Positions 18,454 through 29,807 of a stretch of DNA of 64,000 nucleotides are shown one piece after another. This stretch comes from Algibacter sp. L1A34 (lineage in GTDB: Bacteria; Bacteroidota; Bacteroidia; Flavobacteriales; Flavobacteriaceae): assembly GCF_009796805.1 (NCBI RefSeq), contig NZ_CP047029.1, positions 434,001 to 498,000 of the forward strand, in the 5' to 3' direction. The notes under the pieces were generated by a model, which was not told where the DNA came from, ran no database searches, and saw only the letters and a program-made list of their open reading frames with translations. The number at the start of each line of letters is the position of its first letter. Position 1 is the stretch's first letter. The position numbers and the translations under genes were made by a program.

Positions 18454-18485
18454 CAAATATATTATTTACGGTCAATATCTGACAA
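18454..18485 (-). promoter_or_regulatory. Probable secDF promoter
   Basis: On the minus strand TTG (18485-18483), a 21-bp spacer and TATATTTG (18461-18454) fit the Bacteroidota pattern TTTG/TTG - ~19-21 - TAnnTTTG, about 40 bp before the secDF start. Confidence 0.5.
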
Positions 18486-18583
18486 TATTTAGGTTGAAAT
18501 TGATTGTGTTTGTTTTTGAATGATGAAATATTATAGGCTATCAAAATTTACTATTGAAAGTTGAGCCTTATAAATCCATCTTT

Positions 18584-19204
18584 TTAGCAAGTTGGTCCTG
18601 CCCTGCCTTCTGGAATTTTATGAAGATTATTCTCTGTAGAAATCGAAATGTTCCTACGCACTTTATAAGCCGTTTTAACCGTGTGTTTTTCTATGGAAAC
18701 ATTTACAACTTCAATAAAAAAGAAAGCGTTAGGATCTGAAAAACGATCACTTTTAGTATCGGTTGTTAAAACACATTTACCATCAAAACCTAATCCAGTA
18801 TTATTCGAGTTTTGAATTTCGAATACATCAATATTATAGGCAATATTAGGTGCTTCGGAAGGTAATTCTGCTTGTTTTTTCTTTTTACTGAAAGCATTAG
18901 AGTCTAAGTTATGCTCTAAATCTTTAGCAAAAATTTTTTTTATACTAGCAATATCGGCATCACTGTAGTACGTGATTTTTAATTTACCATTAACAGTTTG
19001 CTGTACTTTAATTTGGTTTGCACCAAGTGCGTACAATTGCTGCTTTACTTGTGCAACCGCTGTTTGAGCCTCATTTGAGGTAACCTCAACATGATTAAAC
19101 TCTAATACAATTTCTTGATTAGGCGCATTGAATTCTTGCTCTGAAATAACAGCCAAGAAACTCAAAATAAAAATTATAGCACCTATGTACCTTTTTAATT
19201 GCAT
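18584..19204 (-). CDS. Conserved membrane-anchored hypothetical protein
   Basis: A 206-residue protein with one N-terminal hydrophobic segment (YIGAIIFILSFLAVIS) that could be a signal anchor, followed by a soluble part with a mixed alpha/beta pattern and a Lys-rich patch (SKKKKQAELP) near the middle. I do not recognise the family. It lies between mdh and secDF on the same strand, with ~170 bp to secDF and ~70 bp to mdh, so it may be co-transcribed with mdh and act at the envelope. No function is assigned. Confidence 0.7.
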   Translation of the reverse strand: MQLKRYIGAIIFILSFLAVISEQEFNAPNQEIVLEFNHVEVTSNEAQTAVAQVKQQLYALGANQIKVQQTVNGKLKITYYSDADIASIKKIFAKDLEHNLDSNAFSKKKKQAELPSEAPNIAYNIDVFEIQNSNNTGLGFDGKCVLTTDTKSDRFSDPNAFFFIEVVNVSIEKHTVKTAYKVRRNISISTENNLHKIPEGRAGPTC

Positions 19205-19276
19205 ACGGCAAATATAAAAAAATAAAGGCTGTATTGCTACAGCCTCTATATATTTATGTTATTTAACGATTTAAGA

Positions 19277-20203
19277 CTATAAATCTAATAAACCATTAGT
19301 TTTTGATACACCTTCTGCACTAGCTTGCATGTGTGCTTTTTCAGCAGCACTTAAAGGAATATCAACAATACTTTCAATACCGTTTTTACCTAAAATTACA
19401 GGTACACCAATACAAATATCATTTAATCCGTATTCACCTTCTAAATAAGTTGAACATGGGAACATTTTCTTTTGGTCACAAGCAATAGCTTGAACTAAAC
19501 TGCTTACTGCAGCACCTGGCGCATACCAAGCAGAAGTTCCTAATAAACCTGTAAGGGTTGCTCCACCTACTTTAGTATCTCCAGCAACTTGCTCTAAACG
19601 TTCTTCACTTAAGAATTCTGAAACTTTAATTGAGTTTCTAGTTGCGTGAGACGTTAATGGCACCATACCTGTATCACTATGTCCACCGATAACCATACCG
19701 TCAACATCGCTAATAGGTGCTTCTAAAGCTTCAGCTAATCTGTATTTGAAACGAGCTGAATCTAAAGCTCCACCCATACCAATAATTCTGTTTTTAGGTA
19801 AACCTGTAGATTTATGAACTAAATAAGTCATAGTATCCATTGGATTACTCACAACAATAATAATTGTGTTTGGAGAATATTTAATTAAACTTGAAGAAAC
19901 TGTTTTTACAATTCCTGCATTAATTCCAATTAACTCTTCACGAGTCATTCCTGGTTTACGAGGAATACCAGAAGTAATTACACAGATATTACTTTCTGCT
20001 GTTTGACTATAATCGTTTGTTACACCAGTGATTTTAGTGTCAAACCCGTTTAAAGATGCGGTTTGCATTAAATCCATGGCTTTTCCTTCAGCATAGCCTT
20101 CTTTGATGTCTAACAAAACGACTTCTGATGCGAAATTTTTAATAGCAATATATTCTGCGCAACTTGCGCCTACTGCTCCTGCTCCTACTACAGTTACTTT
20201 CAT
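19277..20203 (-). CDS. mdh: Malate dehydrogenase
   Basis: A 308-residue NAD-dependent enzyme of the TCA cycle (lactate/malate dehydrogenase family, LDH-like MDH type). The Rossmann motif VTVVGAGAVGASCAEYIA is at the start. The catalytic region includes VVSNPMDTMTYLVHKSTG, the Arg-containing RIIGMGGALDSARFKYRLAE, and the His in GMVIGGHSDTGMVPL. ATG 20203 (MKVTVVGAG) is chosen because the 14 upstream residues are unrelated to the family and the methionine stands immediately before the Rossmann strand. A TAAATTTG -7-like element lies at 20283-20276. Confidence 0.95.
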   Translation of the reverse strand: MKVTVVGAGAVGASCAEYIAIKNFASEVVLLDIKEGYAEGKAMDLMQTASLNGFDTKITGVTNDYSQTAESNICVITSGIPRKPGMTREELIGINAGIVKTVSSSLIKYSPNTIIIVVSNPMDTMTYLVHKSTGLPKNRIIGMGGALDSARFKYRLAEALEAPISDVDGMVIGGHSDTGMVPLTSHATRNSIKVSEFLSEERLEQVAGDTKVGGATLTGLLGTSAWYAPGAAVSSLVQAIACDQKKMFPCSTYLEGEYGLNDICIGVPVILGKNGIESIVDIPLSAAEKAHMQASAEGVSKTNGLLDL

Positions 20204-20275
20204 AAGTTTAATTTTAATAAAATTATTATAATATTTAGTTGACAAAACCCTGAAAACACAGAATTACAGTCAAGC

Positions 20276-20283
20276 AAATTTAC
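20276..20283 (-). promoter_or_regulatory. Possible -7 element of mdh
   Basis: TAAATTTG on the minus strand matches TAnnTTTG. A TTG lies 24 bp upstream, slightly farther than usual. The leader to the ATG would be about 70 nt. Confidence 0.35.
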
Positions 20284-20345
20284 GAATTTATCTTCTATTT
20301 CTTTAACAAGAACGCATATAAATGTGGTACAATTTTAAATAAAAA

Positions 20346-20373
20346 AAAGTGCAGAAAGATTTCTGCACTTTTA
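20346..20373. terminator. Strong bidirectional hairpin between gyrB and mdh
   Basis: AAAGTGCAGAAA-GAT-TTTCTGCACTTTT forms a 12-bp stem with A- and T-tracts on either side. It lies upstream of the mdh promoter region and is well placed to stop gyrB-side transcripts from entering mdh. Confidence 0.75.
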
Positions 20374-20374
20374 T

Positions 20375-20720
20375 AACAACTAACTAAACTAAACTAAATA
20401 AAACTAAACTATTAACTAAATTTTTTCTTTACTAAATCCGAAATTAAAGCTTACTAAAAAAGCACTAAATCCGATAATATTATTTTTATAATTAGGCTCA
20501 ATTAACCTAACTCAAATTTACTTTTTCTTGCTAAGAAAATAAATTAATAATGACATTAAACTCAAAACTTTGTTTTCATTTCGGAAATCAAGATTAATAA
20601 GGCTAACTTTTTCATTTTGATTCTCTTAGCTGAAACAAAGATACACTTATTTTTACATTACACAACTTTTATCGATAAAAAATGTACTTAAGCGATCTTT
20701 TTAGTAAATTGAACAAAAAA
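20375..20720. other. Intergenic, short ACTAA repeats, no gene
   Basis: Contains a simple stretch of repeated ACTAA/ACTAAAC units (about 20381-20422), followed by AT-rich sequence. I see no reading frame or RNA structure beyond the terminators on each side. Confidence 0.6.
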
Positions 20721-20750
20721 AAGCCTCAACAGTATAACTGTTGAGGCCTT
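20721..20750 (-). terminator. gyrB terminator
   Basis: On the minus strand GCCTCAACAGTT pairs with the complementary ACTGTTGAGGC across a TAT loop, followed by a run of eight T. It starts ~20 bp after the gyrB stop. Confidence 0.9.
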
Positions 20751-20772
20751 AATAATATAGACTTCTATCTAC

Positions 20773-22725
<1,953 letters not shown>

Positions 22726-22828
22726 TTATGATTTGATATTATTTTATTATTAACACCCGCTCTTCAGCAGAACAAATAAAACTAGCTGAATTATATTTCA
22801 TCTTGAAAATCCAGAGTTTCATTAGCAT

Positions 22829-22855
22829 AAAAAAAGATGCTATAAAGCATCCTTT
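22829..22855 (-). terminator. Terminator-like hairpin upstream of gyrB
   Basis: Minus strand GATGCT-TTAT-AGCATC is followed by seven T. It lies 107 bp before the gyrB start and 200 bp after the DinB stop. Most simply it ends the upstream operon. A TATATTTG element at 22873-22866 lies just before it, so leader attenuation of gyrB is possible but speculative. Confidence 0.55.
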
Positions 22856-23053
22856 TGAATACAAACAAATATACAAATTAAAATCACATTTTAAGCGCAC
22901 TTTATCGACTTAAAGCAATAATTATCAACATTTGTTAATTATTTAAAAACGTCTTAAATCGCTTAAAAAACACCTTAAATTAAATCCAAACCATCTTAAA
23001 CATGACTTGTTAACCTGAAAAATAGAAAAGTGGCTTAAAATTGATGTTTTGGA

Positions 23054-23572
23054 TTACAAATATCGCGATTTTATGATCTCGGTATGCCAAATTTCATGTC
23101 CTAGAACGATAAACGCAGCTGCTCTAGACGACAACTTATTACCACTAGCATGACCAATAAACTTTAAATCTTCGGAAGACAAACTGTTTAATAAAATAAT
23201 AGAATTTTGTCGAACTGCTAGATATTCTTCAATAAGCGCTTCTAAAGATTTCTCATTTGCTTTAGATGGCGCAATATAATCGTCCTGCTCAAAACCAGCC
23301 AAAGCTGTTTTATCGTGTCTGCCAATTCTAAAACAACGATGCATCATAACACGCTCGGTATCTATAATATGCAGAAACACTTCTTTTACAGTCCATTTAC
23401 CTTCCGCATAACGATATTCAAGTTTATCTTTAGGAATAGCTTTAAAAAAATTAACGATACTCCCTTTCCCTATTTCAAAACCAGTTTTCAAATCCCATGC
23501 TTCAGGGATTTGATTAATATAACCTCCATAAAACGAATTGAACTCTTTATTATTTAAATCTGTAGCTTTCAT
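23054..23572 (-). CDS. DinB-family protein
   Basis: A 172-residue four-helix-bundle protein of the DinB/YfiT-like superfamily. The likely metal-binding histidines are in VKEVFLHIIDTERVMMHR and near the C-terminus in VLGHEIWHTEII, with a typical WTVKE start of the second helix. Such proteins are thiol-dependent transferases or hydrolases of mostly unknown substrate. It starts only 3 bp after the stop of the ABC exporter gene on the same strand, so the two form an operon. Confidence 0.88.
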   Translation of the reverse strand: MKATDLNNKEFNSFYGGYINQIPEAWDLKTGFEIGKGSIVNFFKAIPKDKLEYRYAEGKWTVKEVFLHIIDTERVMMHRCFRIGRHDKTALAGFEQDDYIAPSKANEKSLEALIEEYLAVRQNSIILLNSLSSEDLKFIGHASGNKLSSRAAAFIVLGHEIWHTEIIKSRYL

Positions 23573-23575
23573 ATA

Positions 23576-25348
23576 TTAAATTTTAGCTTGGTAGGTGTAT
23601 AAATCAAAATAGCGTCCGTTTAAAGCAATAAGCTCATCGTGAGTACCACGTTCTACAACATGGCCAGCTTCGATAACTAAAATTTGGTCTGCTTTACGAA
23701 TTGTACTTAAACGGTGCGCAATTACAATGGTGGTTCTATCCTTTATTAATTCTGATAAACTTTTCTGAATTAAAGCTTCACTTTCGGTATCTAAACTCGA
23801 TGTAGCTTCGTCTAAAATAATCACTTTCGGGTTTGCTAAAATAGCACGTGCAATAGCCAAACGTTGACGTTGACCTCCAGAAAGTTTCACTCCACGCTCG
23901 CCTATTAAGGTTTCCAAACCATCATCAAACCTATCGGTAAACTCATTAACATAAGCAGCTTTTACAGCGTTTTGTAATTCGGTCTCCGTGGCGTTTGGTC
24001 TCGGAAACATGATATTTTCTTTTATGGAACCTTCAAACAAAAACTCATCTTGCAAAACGACTCCCAAATGTTGGCGATAACTACTTAATCTAACTTTAGA
24101 TAAATCTTGATTATCAATAGTTACTTTACCCGATTTTGGAGTTAAAAAGGTAGCAGAAAGTCCAGCTATAGTAGATTTTCCAGAACCAGAACTACCAACC
24201 AAAGCGGTTACAGAACCTGCTGGTGCTTTAAAATTAATATTATGCAATACATCTTTGCCTTCTTCATAAGAAAAAGAAACATCTTTAAATTCAATATCAC
24301 CTTTTAAGGTGTTTACTTCAATCGTTCTATCTTCATTATCTTCTTCGGCCGTCATGTTCATGAGTTCTTCGGTTCGATCTAAACCTGCCAAAGCTTCGGT
24401 AAGCTGACTACCAATATTACTCATTTGTACAATAGGCGCAATCATAAAACCAAGTATTAATGTGAAGAAAAGGAATTCACCAGTCGTCATCTCACCTAGC
24501 ATCATATAATAACCACCAATCCCCATAATTCCGGTGGTTGCAACGCCTATTAAAAAGGTTGAAGAACTAGTCATTATAGCTGTGGCTGTTAAACTCTTTT
24601 TAACATTTTGAAACAATTGATCTACGCCTTTTTCGAATACAATATTTTCTTGCTCCTCGGCATTAAAAGCTTTTATTACACGAACACCAGAAAGCGTTTC
24701 GGTAAGTCGGCCTTTTACTTCAGCATTTATTTTCCCACGTTTTCTAAAAATTGGACGAATATATTTAAAGGCTCTAAGTGCTATATAACCAAATATTGAA
24801 AGTGGCACGAATACAAAAAGCGTCATCCAAGGGTTTAGCTTTATCAAGATTATTAAAGATACAATAGCCGTAAATGTTCCACCTACTAATTGTACTAATC
24901 CAGTACCGATTAAATTTCGAACACCCTCTACATCGCTCATTATTCGTGATACTAATGCGCCAGATTTGGTATTATCGAAAAAACTAATAGGCAATGAGAG
25001 TACTTTTTTCTGAACCTGTGCTCGCAATTCACTTATTAAATATTGTGCTTGCACGCTTAAAATTTGAGTAAGCAAAAATGAGGTTACCGCTTGTACAGTT
25101 ATGGCCGCAATAACAATACCGACAAGATTGTATAACATCGACATATCTTTCCCTGGCACAACTTCGTCTAAAAGCACTTTACTTTGCCACGGCAGTACTA
25201 AACCCGCCAAACTGCGAATTACTATTAATAATAACCCCAATAGAACCAATTTTCGGCGTGGCCAAATAATAGTTCTAAAGGCCTGTGCCATGGTGACTTT
25301 TTGTTTTGTTTTATCTTTAGGTGAAGCGGATTCTTTAAAGTGCTGCAT
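23576..25348 (-). CDS. ABC exporter, MsbA-like (fused permease-ATPase)
   Basis: A 590-residue half-transporter. The membrane half has six helices (about residues 30-320), beginning IIWPRRKLVLLGLLLIVIR. The ATPase half has Walker A GSSGSGKST, signature LSGGQRQR and Walker B VIILDEATS followed by the H-loop IVIAHRLSTI. It exports lipids, drugs or peptides as a dimer, and lipid A-type flipping is plausible but not shown. ATG 25348 (MQHFKESASPKDK) is preferred over an upstream codon that adds 15 hydrophobic residues. It forms an operon with the DinB-family gene. Confidence 0.92.
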   Translation of the reverse strand: MQHFKESASPKDKTKQKVTMAQAFRTIIWPRRKLVLLGLLLIVIRSLAGLVLPWQSKVLLDEVVPGKDMSMLYNLVGIVIAAITVQAVTSFLLTQILSVQAQYLISELRAQVQKKVLSLPISFFDNTKSGALVSRIMSDVEGVRNLIGTGLVQLVGGTFTAIVSLIILIKLNPWMTLFVFVPLSIFGYIALRAFKYIRPIFRKRGKINAEVKGRLTETLSGVRVIKAFNAEEQENIVFEKGVDQLFQNVKKSLTATAIMTSSSTFLIGVATTGIMGIGGYYMMLGEMTTGEFLFFTLILGFMIAPIVQMSNIGSQLTEALAGLDRTEELMNMTAEEDNEDRTIEVNTLKGDIEFKDVSFSYEEGKDVLHNINFKAPAGSVTALVGSSGSGKSTIAGLSATFLTPKSGKVTIDNQDLSKVRLSSYRQHLGVVLQDEFLFEGSIKENIMFPRPNATETELQNAVKAAYVNEFTDRFDDGLETLIGERGVKLSGGQRQRLAIARAILANPKVIILDEATSSLDTESEALIQKSLSELIKDRTTIVIAHRLSTIRKADQILVIEAGHVVERGTHDELIALNGRYFDLYTYQAKI

Positions 25349-25494
25349 ATTAAATTTTAGTATATTAAAAATACAAGTCAATAAAGATACCATAAGTGGG
25401 GTTTATGACATATTTTCATTTGCTTTTTTTTGATATGAATTTTATAAACCCACCTAATTATTGGTTGTAAATCCTAAATTTTACAAGTTAGCCC

Positions 25495-25595
25495 GCGCAA
25501 GGGATTGAACGGCATGTTTGAGCTCTTTTTGTGTTGTTGCGCCTATGCAACACAAAAAAGCGAGTAGAGAAAGCCCGACCCTTGGGGTTGCGCCC
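25495..25595 (+). repeat. Structured intergenic repeat, copy 2
   Basis: Ends GCGCAA (25495-25500) and TTGCGC (25588-25593) pair, replacing the GCGTTA/TAACGC pair of copies 1 and 3, which is a compensatory change. The inner hairpin TTTTTGTGTTGTTGCGCC...CAACACAAAAAA is almost identical to copy 1. The conserved GGGATTGAACGG and GAAAGCCCGACC blocks are intact. Confidence 0.85.
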
Positions 25596-25688
25596 AAATT
25601 ATTTTTTGAAGAAACGTCTGTTTTAGGCCACTTATTTACTACTTTTATTTACTTTTTAAACTGAATTAAAAACTATAAAAACAAACAG

Positions 25689-26303
25689 ATGAAAGTTATT
25701 GGAATTGGAAAGAATTATGTGATTGATAAGTCTGAAATTAGTGCCATTAAAACGGGTGCTCAGCTTATTTTTACAAAACCAGAAAGTAGTGTAGTGACTG
25801 ATAATGCCGATATTGTTTTTCCTGCAATTACGGAACAATTGGCTTATGAAGTGGAATTGGTGGTGAAAATTGGTAAAACAGGAAAAGATATTACGTTGGA
25901 AGATGCGAACTCTTATATCTCTGAAATTGCTATAGGAATAGATTACACTGCTAAAGATGTACTTGCTGCAAGCCGTGCCAATAAAGGGCCATGGGCTTTA
26001 GCAAAAGGTTTTGATGGTGCTTCGCCTATTTCTGCCTTTAAACCTGTTTCTGCCTTTCCAGATTTAAACAATATCAATTTCGATTTGGTTATTAATGGTG
26101 AGAAAAAACAGATTGGAGACACCGATTTTATGATTTATAATTTTGCTGAAATTATAAGTTTTGTATCGACTTACATGACGCTAAAAGAAGGTGATATTAT
26201 TTTTACTGGAACGCCGGCTGCTGGTGTTGGGCTTAATGTTAAAGGTGACCATTTACAGGCTTCTATTGAAGGTGAACTGCTTTTAGATTTTAAATTAATT
26301 TAA
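25689..26303 (+). CDS. Fumarylacetoacetate hydrolase-family protein
   Basis: A 204-residue member of the FAH family (acylpyruvase/oxaloacetate tautomerase type by length). The start is MKVIGIGKNYV. The metal-binding glutamates are in QLAYEVELVVKIGK, and GIDYTAKDV, WALAKGFDGASPIS and the C-terminal GDIIFTGTPAGVG-like segment are characteristic. Short FAH proteins hydrolyse acylpyruvates or act on oxaloacetate; which applies here is unknown. It is followed 19 bp later by the DUF294 gene, so probably operonic with it. Confidence 0.9.
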   Translation: MKVIGIGKNYVIDKSEISAIKTGAQLIFTKPESSVVTDNADIVFPAITEQLAYEVELVVKIGKTGKDITLEDANSYISEIAIGIDYTAKDVLAASRANKGPWALAKGFDGASPISAFKPVSAFPDLNNINFDLVINGEKKQIGDTDFMIYNFAEIISFVSTYMTLKEGDIIFTGTPAAGVGLNVKGDHLQASIEGELLLDFKLI

Positions 26304-26322
26304 TTCTCATATTAAAAAAATT

Positions 26323-28242
26323 ATGAAAAACTCGATTGCTGAACGTGTTTGCGATTTCTTAAAAATCTATCCACCCTTCGATTTAATAACGTTTAAAAAA
26401 CTTCTAGAAATTGCCGAAGAGGTTGTTATTGTATATTTAGAAAAAGGAGATACTTTATTTAAGGCAGACCAACCAGCAAACGAGTATTTCTATATTGTTA
26501 GAGCGGGTGCCATTAGTTTGTTTCACACAGACAGCAACGATAACAAGCAAGAATTAGTAACTATTAATGATACGGGCGATATTTTTGGTGTACGCCCACT
26601 AATTGCTCGAGAAAATTATAAACTAACAGCTACAGCAAACGAGGAAACTATTATTTATGCGTTGCCTATTAAAAACTTCCAGTCGGCTACAGAAAATAAC
26701 GCCAAGGTTTACGAGTACCTTATTACAGCATTTGCCACCAATGCGTACGACTCTTACACAACAGAGGAAAATAATGAGATTTTTAAAGATTATTTACCAA
26801 ACACCTCTCAAGACATTGTTAACTTCCAAACAGCAAATTACACAAAAACACCTATTACCTGCCCTATAGGTTCCACATTGCAGGAAGCAGCCTGCCTTAT
26901 GAGGACCTATAAAATTGGCTGTATTATTGTTGTAGACCATAAAAAACCTGTCGGAATTATTACAAATAGCGATATAAAAAATAAAATCGCCACGGGTGAA
27001 TACCCCATCAATACTTCGGTTTCAAACATTATGAGTTCGCCTGTTATTACTGCTAAAAAAAATTTAACAGTTGCCGATGGTCAGCTAAAAATGATAAAAA
27101 ACAATATTAGCCACTTGTGCATTACCAAGGACGGCACGGTAAATTCTCGACTTATTGGTGTACTTACGCACCATGATGTTTTGGTCACATTAGGCAACAC
27201 GCCTTCGGTAATTTTAAAAGAAATAAAACGTGCTAACCGCACAAAAAAACTACGATTAGCCCGATTAAAAGCAAACACATTACTAAAAGGCTATCTAGAG
27301 CAAAATATTCCGTTAACTCATATTATTAATGTAATTTCTGAAATAAACGATGCCGTAATAATTCGTGCCATTGAAATTGCTTTAAAGAAAATGCCAACGC
27401 CGCCACCGGTTCCTTTTTCTTGGTTGGCTTTGGGAAGCCAAGGCAGAAGAGAACAGTTACTTTTTACCGATCAAGATAACGCTTTGGTATTTGAAGATGT
27501 TCCAGAAGATAAATATGAAGAAACCCAAGCGTACTTTTTACAGTTGGCAAAATATATAACCAAATCTCTTAATAAAATTGGTTTTGAATATTGCGAAGCC
27601 GATATGATGGCTAACAACCCAGAATGGTGTAAATCTATTTCTAAATGGAAAACACAATTTCAGAATTGGATTTTAAGTCCAGATGATAAAGCCATTTTAC
27701 TATCTTCTATATTTTTTGATTATTCGCGAATTTATGGCAGTGAAAAACTAGTTGACGACCTATCGGAAAGTATTTTTGAAGCTTTAGAAGGGTCTAGTCT
27801 CTTTTATAAGTTTTTAGGAAAGGAAGCTATTAAAAGCCCGACACCACTCGGGATTTTTAAACAATTTTTGGTTGAGCAAAACGGCGAACAAAAAGACCTT
27901 TTCAATATAAAAAGTCGTGGATTAATGCCTTTAATTGATGCGGCCCGCTTACTGGTATTAAGCAACCAAATTAAAAATGTAAATAGCACTTATTTACGCT
28001 TCGAGAAAATGGCCGAAATTGACCCAAATAATAAAGAACTCTACGAATCTTGCGCTTATGCTTTTAAGGCCTTATCAAAATTTAAAACCAAACAAGGTTT
28101 ACTACATAACAACTCGGGAAAGTTTATTAAACTAGAAACTTTAACTAAAGAAGAAAAACTAAAATTAAAGCGCTGTTTTAAGCCTATACAAGATATTCAA
28201 GAGACTTTGAAATTACGTTTCGACTTAAAAAACTTTATATAA
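26323..28242 (+). CDS. Cyclic-nucleotide-binding / CBS / DUF294 nucleotidyltransferase
   Basis: A 639-residue three-part signalling protein. The N-terminal ~140 residues form a cNMP-binding-like fold (EKGDTLFKADQPANEYFYIVRAGAIS). Two CBS domains follow (about 165-295). A DUF294 nucleotidyltransferase-like domain carries WLALGSQGRREQLLFTDQDN (GS and DxD positions, about residue 365-385) with its C-terminal helical domain. It probably senses adenylates and acts like GlnD-type transferases. In other bacteria such genes pair with an exonuclease and acs/actP systems. The DnaQ-type gene here follows with no gap. Confidence 0.88.
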   Translation: MKNSIAERVCDFLKIYPPFDLITFKKLLEIAEEVVIVYLEKGDTLFKADQPANEYFYIVRAGAISLFHTDSNDNKQELVTINDTGDIFGVRPLIARENYKLTATANEETIIYALPIKNFQSATENNAKVYEYLITAFATNAYDSYTTEENNEIFKDYLPNTSQDIVNFQTANYTKTPITCPIGSTLQEAACLMRTYKIGCIIVVDHKKPVGIITNSDIKNKIATGEYPINTSVSNIMSSPVITAKKNLTVADGQLKMIKNNISHLCITKDGTVNSRLIGVLTHHDVLVTLGNTPSVILKEIKRANRTKKLRLARLKANTLLKGYLEQNIPLTHIINVISEINDAVIIRAIEIALKKMPTPPPVPFSWLALGSQGRREQLLFTDQDNALVFEDVPEDKYEETQAYFLQLAKYITKSLNKIGFEYCEADMMANNPEWCKSISKWKTQFQNWILSPDDKAILLSSIFFDYSRIYGSEKLVDDLSESIFEALEGSSLFYKFLGKEAIKSPTPLGIFKQFLVEQNGEQKDLFNIKSRGLMPLIDAARLLVLSNQIKNVNSTYLRFEKMAEIDPNNKELYESCAYAFKALSKFKTKQGLLHNNSGKFIKLETLTKEEKLKLKRCFKPIQDIQETLKLRFDLKNFI

Positions 28243-28908
28243 ATGATATTTAATTGGTTTAGGAAAAAGAACGATAACTATCCCGAATTTTATTTGGAGT
28301 ATTTAGAACATTTTAAAAAGAAACCTAAAGGCCTGATTGAAGAAACACGCTTTGTTGCTTTTGATACTGAAACTACTGGTTTTGATAAAAAAGATGACCG
28401 CGTACTATCTATTGGTGCGGTATCTTTTGCAGGAAAATCCATACCTGTAAGCAATAGTTTTGAACTTTATATTCATCAAGACATTTTTAGACCTGAAACC
28501 GTTAAAATCCATGGTCTCATGAAAAACGGCAACAATGTAAAAGTGAGCGAAATAGAAGCCATTAAAGCTTTTTTAGAATACATAAAAAACAGTGTACTTA
28601 TTGCCCACCATGCCAATTTTGATAAAAACATGATGAACGAAATGATGATGAGAAACGGTTTGGGCAAACTAAAAAACAATTTTATTGATACGGGTATTTT
28701 ATTCAAGAAATCTAAACATAAAATCTATCAGGATACTTTAAAAAAGCATTACTCTTTAGACGATTTATGCAAAGAACTTAATGTACCTAAAGTAGATAGG
28801 CACACTGCTAGTGGAGACGCGTTAATTACAGCTATGGTGTTTCTTAAAATATTATCTCGACTAGATAAACGCAAGCATTTAAAATGGGGGTATTTGTTGC
28901 GTAGATAA
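28243..28908 (+). CDS. DEDDh 3'-5' exonuclease (DnaQ-like)
   Basis: A 221-residue exonuclease. Exo I is VAFDTETTGFDKKDDRVLSIGAV, Exo II is ALIAHHANFDKNMM-like (VLIAHHANFD), and Exo III is HTASGDALITA, giving D-E-D-D with His. It resembles DNA polymerase III epsilon-type proteins that accompany DUF294 proteins. The ATG directly follows the stop of the DUF294 gene, indicating coupled expression. The role (repair, RNA turnover or linked to the neighbouring sensor) is not known. Confidence 0.9.
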   Translation: MIFNWFRKKNDNYPEFYLEYLEHFKKKPKGLIEETRFVAFDTETTGFDKKDDRVLSIGAVSFAGKSIPVSNSFELYIHQDIFRPETVKIHGLMKNGNNVKVSEIEAIKAFLEYIKNSVLIAHHANFDKNMMNEMMMRNGLGKLKNNFIDTGILFKKSKHKIYQDTLKKHYSLDDLCKELNVPKVDRHTASGDALITAMVFLKILSRLDKRKHLKWGYLLRR

Positions 28909-28916
28909 AATAAAAA

Positions 28917-28940
28917 AACCGAAACACTTTGGCTTCGGTT
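28917..28940. terminator. Convergent terminator
   Basis: AACCGAA (28917-28923) pairs with TTCGGTT (28934-28940). An A-run on the left becomes a T-run on the minus strand, so it serves the beta-barrel gene well and the exonuclease gene less well. Confidence 0.8.
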
Positions 28941-28966
28941 TTAAGTATATTAAATTACAATGTGTT

Positions 28967-29530
28967 TTAGAAAAAGAAGTAACCAATAGAAACTTGCATA
29001 ACACCGTTTTTATATTTATCCGAAAAACTATCGACATCATTAACATCGGATAAGCCTACATTATAGCTAGCCGCAAAATTAAGTCCGCTATCGAATTTAT
29101 AGCCCACCCCAAAGTTTACACCAAAATCTAAACCTTTGTAATTATCTTTTAGATTAACATCGTCTTGTTTAGCAGATACTAAAAAGCCTACTTGTGGTCC
29201 TGCCTCCAGACTTAAGCCTTTAGTTAAGTAATACTTTCCCATTAACGGAACAGTTAAATAATCTAACTGAACAAGACTAGACTCATCGGAATCAAAAGAA
29301 AAACCTTGACCAGAATATAAAACCTCAGGTTGAAACGAGAACTTTTCAGAAAGTGGCACCTCAGCCACTAGTCCATAATTAAATGACGTTACCGGATCAA
29401 AACTACTGTTACCATCTCCTGTAACTGAAGCAAAATTCAAACCTAATTTAGCACCAAATTGAACATCTTGTGCGTTAACTTGTGCTAATCCCAAAATAGT
29501 GATAGCAGTGACGAGTAATAATTTTTTCAT
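28967..29530 (-). CDS. Outer-membrane beta-barrel protein (PorT-like)
   Basis: A 187-residue protein with a clear Sec signal peptide (LLLVTAITILGLAQVNAQ), then alternating amphipathic strands (QFGAKLGLNFASV, FSFQPEVLYSGQGF, GLDFGVNFGVGYKF), ending in an aromatic strand MQVSIGYFFF typical of an outer-membrane barrel C-terminus. The outer-membrane beta-barrel domain family of Bacteroidota has this form. No enzymatic role is visible, and its function is unknown. Confidence 0.88.
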   Translation of the reverse strand: MKKLLLVTAITILGLAQVNAQDVQFGAKLGLNFASVTGDGNSSFDPVTSFNYGLVAEVPLSEKFSFQPEVLYSGQGFSFDSDESSLVQLDYLTVPLMGKYYLTKGLSLEAGPQVGFLVSAKQDDVNLKDNYKGLDFGVNFGVGYKFDSGLNFAASYNVGLSDVNDVDSFSDKYKNGVMQVSIGYFFF

Positions 29531-29807
29531 TTGTTTTAAATTTTAATGATTTAAAACAAATTAAACAGGTTTTATCTTTGTAAGATTATATTTATAATAG
29601 CCTTAACGTTTTTAACCCTTATTAACAGAACATTCTCTAAATTTAACAGAAGGATATCTTAATTTTGATATAGTTTTTAATTAAAACTACGCTCTAATAA
29701 TATAAAAATATCGATTTCAAAGAGCTTAAAATATTATCTTTAAATTTTGTTTAAAACAGACGTAAAATATTAATCACACTGATTATTACAGATGTTTCAT
29801 CCTAAAA

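Noticed and set aside
18414-18456. Upstream start of secDF (MRVEKLLT...)
   Set aside because: It adds 14 residues before the conserved first membrane helix and runs over the leader that holds the promoter-like element.
20381-20422. Short ACTAA repeats as a possible CRISPR array
   Set aside because: The units are 5-7 bp with no spacers and no direct repeat of 20 bp or more; simple sequence only.
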